Shown here piece by piece: positions 32,272 through 34,246 of a DNA stretch of 34,246 nt. The translations under genes and the position numbers were made by a program. The notes below the pieces were generated by a model that did not search any database, had not been told where the DNA came from, and saw nothing but the letters and a program-made list of their open reading frames with translations. This DNA comes from UMGS1933 sp045593405 (GTDB lineage Bacteria > Bacillota > Clostridia > TANB77 > CAG-508), in contig JAZNWN010000016.1 of assembly GCA_045593405.1 (NCBI GenBank), positions 1-34,246 on the forward strand. The letters are read 5' to 3'. Position 1 is the first letter of the stretch, and each line of letters starts with the position of its first letter.

Positions 32272-33336
32272 ATGAGATTCATACATATCGCAGATATGCA
32301 CTTTGATACCCCTTTTTCATTTTTAAGTGAGAGAGAAAATTTAGGGGATATAAGAAGACTAGAACAAAGGCAAGTTTTTAAAAAAATTATTAATTATATA
32401 AAAGAAGAAAAAATTCCATATTTTTTTATTTCAGGAGATTTGTATGACCATGACTATGTGAAAAAAACAACAATAGAATATATAAATGATTTATTTAAAA
32501 CAATACCAGAAACTAAAATATTTATAGCACCAGGAAATCATGATCCATTTTTAAAAAACTCATATTATAATAAATTTGAATGGAATAAAAATGTATATAT
32601 TTTCAATTCAGAAATAAAGTGTTATGAATTTGAAGATATAGATATTTATGGATTTGGGTTTGATAATTTTTATTGTAATAATTTTAATGCCAAAAATATA
32701 ACAATAAAAAATAAAAATAAAATAAATTTATTAATTGTTCATGGGGATATTGATGCAAGTAAAAACGCAGAGGTTTTATATAATCCAATAGGTAAAACTG
32801 AACTACAAAGTGTGGGTTTTGATTATGTTGCAATGGGGCATATTCATAAAAGACAGAATATCAATGAAAAAATAGTATATCCTGGATCTACTATTTCTTT
32901 AGGTTTTGATGAACAAGGAGAACATGGATTATTAGATGTTAATTTAGGAAAAGATAATTTAGAAATTAGTTTTATAAAATTAGATGAGAGAATATTTGAA
33001 GAAAGAGAAATAGATATAACCAATGTAAATACAGAAGAAGAATTAATAGAATATATTAATAATATTAATATAGAAGAAAATATTATGTGTAAATTAATTT
33101 TGGTTGGAATAAGGAATTTTGAAATAGAAACAAATAAAATATTAAAATTAATTAGCCACAAAAATATTTTGAAGATAAAAAATAGAACAAAATTAAATTA
33201 TAATTTAGAAGAAATTTCAAGGCAAAATAATTTAAAAGGAATTTTTATTAGTGAGATGCTAAGTCTTTTAAATGAGAATGAATATGATAAAGAAATAATT
33301 GAAAAAGCAATAGAGATAGGGTTAAATAATATGTAA
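32272..33336 (+). CDS. yhaO: SbcD/YhaO-type metallophosphoesterase (DNA repair exonuclease subunit)
   Basis: A 354-residue protein with all five metallophosphoesterase motifs: HIADMHFD (Asp8, His10), SGDLYDHD (Asp56), APGNHDPF (Asn89-His90), VHGDID and AMGHIHKRQ. Its partner is the SMC-like ATPase gene that follows, the usual yhaO-yhaN or sbcD-sbcC pairing. AAGGAG lies six bases before ATG. The complex is expected to process DNA ends. The C-terminal part is acidic and helical and probably binds the partner. Confidence 0.88.
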   Translation: MRFIHIADMHFDTPFSFLSERENLGDIRRLEQRQVFKKIINYIKEEKIPYFFISGDLYDHDYVKKTTIEYINDLFKTIPETKIFIAPGNHDPFLKNSYYNKFEWNKNVYIFNSEIKCYEFEDIDIYGFGFDNFYCNNFNAKNITIKNKNKINLLIVHGDIDASKNAEVLYNPIGKTELQSVGFDYVAMGHIHKRQNINEKIVYPGSTISLGFDEQGEHGLLDVNLGKDNLEISFIKLDERIFEEREIDITNVNTEEELIEYINNINIEENIMCKLILVGIRNFEIETNKILKLISHKNILKIKNRTKLNYNLEEISRQNNLKGIFISEMLSLLNENEYDKEIIEKAIEIGLNNM

Positions 33337-33340
33337 ATAG

Positions 33341-33403
33341 AAGTGTGAAGTGTGAATTTTTGGTAGGCTACGAAGGAATTTATAAAAATCACACTTCCCA
33401 CAA
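33341..33403 (+). repeat. Palindromic intergenic repeat, GAAGTGTGA family, copy 2
   Basis: GAAGTGTGAAGTGTGAATTT at the left pairs with AAAAATCACACTTCC at the right. Same architecture as 1557-1641, including CGAAG in the middle. It lies between yhaO and yhaN. Confidence 0.55.
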
Positions 33404-33483
33404 CCCATTTCGTACCTCAGATACTAGGGGATAAAAATAAGTTATGTATAACTAATTTTAACAATTGTTAAAGGAAGGGATAA

Positions 33484-34246
33484 ATGTTGAACATTAATTT
33501 TCTTAAAATAAATGGATTTGGTAAGCTTAAAAATAAAGAAATTAATTTAAGTGACAATATAAATATTATTTATGGAAAAAATGAGCAAGGGAAAACTACA
33601 ACTTTAAAATTTTTGGAAGCTATGCTTTATGGAGCTTCCAAAAATAAAAATGGAAAAGATATTTCTGACTTTGAAAAATATAAACCTTGGTCTGGAGAAG
33701 ATTATTCTGGAAAATTAATATATACTTTGAAAAATGGTGAAGAGTTTGAAGTATATAGAGAATTTAATAAAAAAAATCCAAAAATATATAATAAAAATGG
33801 TGAAGATATTTCAAAAATATTTAATATAGATAAAACCAAAGGAAATGAATTCTTTTTTGAGCAAACAAATGTAGATGAAAATATTTTCAACTCGTCAGTA
33901 CTTTCAGAGCAAAAAGAAATTATTTTGAATTCATCAGATAGAAGAAATATAATACAAAAAATCTCTAACTTGGTTAGTACAGGAGAAGCTAATGTTTCTT
34001 ATAAAAAAATAATTGATAAATTAAATAAAAAATTTATAGAAGAAGTAGGAACAGATAGAACGCAAGATAGACCAATAAATAAAGTAAAAGAAAAATTAGA
34101 AAAAATAATAAGAAAAATAAAGGAAATAGAATATAATGAAGAAAATAAAATAGAAATAAATTATAAAAAAAATAATATTGATATCGAAATAAATAATTTA
34201 GAAAATAAAAATAATTTATTAAAAGAAATAAAAAAAATAAAAGAAA
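33484..34246 (+). CDS. yhaN: YhaN/SbcC-type SMC-like ATPase, 3' end outside window
   Basis: The 254 visible residues open with LKINGFGKLKNKEINLSDNINIIYG, followed by the Walker A loop GKNEQGKTTTLKFLEAMLYG. KPWSGEDYSGKL is typical of the YhaN/AAA_27 group. Lysine/glutamate-rich coiled coil starts near residue 195 and continues off the edge. ATG 33484 has AAGGAAGGG a few bases upstream. It should act with the metallophosphoesterase encoded before it as a DNA end-processing complex. Confidence 0.87.
   Translation, partial: MLNINFLKINGFGKLKNKEINLSDNINIIYGKNEQGKTTTLKFLEAMLYGASKNKNGKDISDFEKYKPWSGEDYSGKLIYTLKNGEEFEVYREFNKKNPKIYNKNGEDISKIFNIDKTKGNEFFFEQTNVDENIFNSSVLSEQKEIILNSSDRRNIIQKISNLVSTGEANVSYKKIIDKLNKKFIEEVGTDRTQDRPINKVKEKLEKIIRKIKEIEYNEENKIEINYKKNNIDIEINNLENKNNLLKEIKKIKE

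Noticed and set aside
33404..33465. A third, degraded copy of the MITE-like element before yhaN
   Set aside because: Only a short GGGGATAAAAATAAG...TATGTATAAC similarity is seen; the core is missing, so it is not reported as a copy.
296..33890. Many open frames of 60-200 codons opposite or overlapping the listed genes
   Set aside because: They lie in other frames of well-supported genes, lack ribosome binding sites and have compositions expected of antisense AT-rich codons.
1..34246. CRISPR arrays, rRNA, insertion sequences, prophage modules
   Set aside because: No regularly spaced repeats, rRNA motifs, transposase or phage structural genes were seen anywhere in the window.

Overview
This window is from a very AT-rich, spore-forming, Gram-positive-type bacterium, most likely an uncultured Clostridia. 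The evidence is very low GC, strong AAGGAGG-type ribosome binding sites, sigma-A promoters with 17-nt spacers, the sporulation genes sleB, ypeB and an alpha/beta-type SASP, a tagO/tagGH teichoic-acid-like cluster, and the order ffs-dnaX-ybaB-recR. The genetic code looks standard for stop codons, and arginine is written mostly AGA with a few CGU/CGA.

Layout: (1) 1-3.4 kb: tail of an unknown gene, a UDPGP-family nucleotidyltransferase interrupted by an apparent +1 frameshift, and a phosphohexomutase. (2) 3.5-8.6 kb: ttcA-like tRNA thiolase (minus strand, also +1 shifted), tRNA-Arg(CCU), tadA, an unknown anchored protein, SRP RNA, dnaX, ybaB, recR. (3) 8.7-9.3 kb: a small gene of foreign codon usage with its own promoter and terminator. 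(4) 9.3-12.9 kb: a diacylglycerol glycosyltransferase (minus strand, third +1 shift), then sleB-ypeB and a SASP. (5) 12.9-26.3 kb, minus strand: cell-surface glycopolymer cluster (gtrA-like, mnaA, tagA, tagD, tagF-like, TuaH-like GT, UGM-like flavoprotein, GT4-GT2 fusion, tagH, tagG, Wzy-like membrane protein, tagO). (6) 26.4-34.2 kb, plus strand: diacylglycerol kinase, MdoB/LtaS-type phosphoglycerol transferase, murF, ddl, yqeK, yhaO, and the 5' part of yhaN. Much of the window serves the envelope: UDP-sugar supply, glycolipid anchor, teichoic polymer synthesis and export, LTA-type polymerisation with diacylglycerol recycling, and peptidoglycan precursors.

The main discovery candidate concerns decoding. 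Three conserved genes each need one +1 frameshift, and in all three the zero-frame codon at the break is CGG, followed in the +1 frame by a conserved glycine (YYN-C-GGN: CTT C GGA, TCC C GGA, CCT C GGT). I scanned every recognised gene by eye for in-frame CGG. Apart from these three sites it occurs only as the last sense codon of the gtrA-like gene, inside a terminator stem, and twice in the foreign-looking 90-aa gene. This suggests that CGG is unassigned or hungry here and acts as a +1 frameshift signal, or that CGGN is read as a quadruplet glycine codon. The shifted ttcA, the tRNA-Arg(CCU) gene and tadA, all connected with arginine decoding, lie within about 1.6 kb.

The intergenic regions carry at least three families of palindromic repeats, including a pair of about 145-bp MITE-like elements in opposite orientation.
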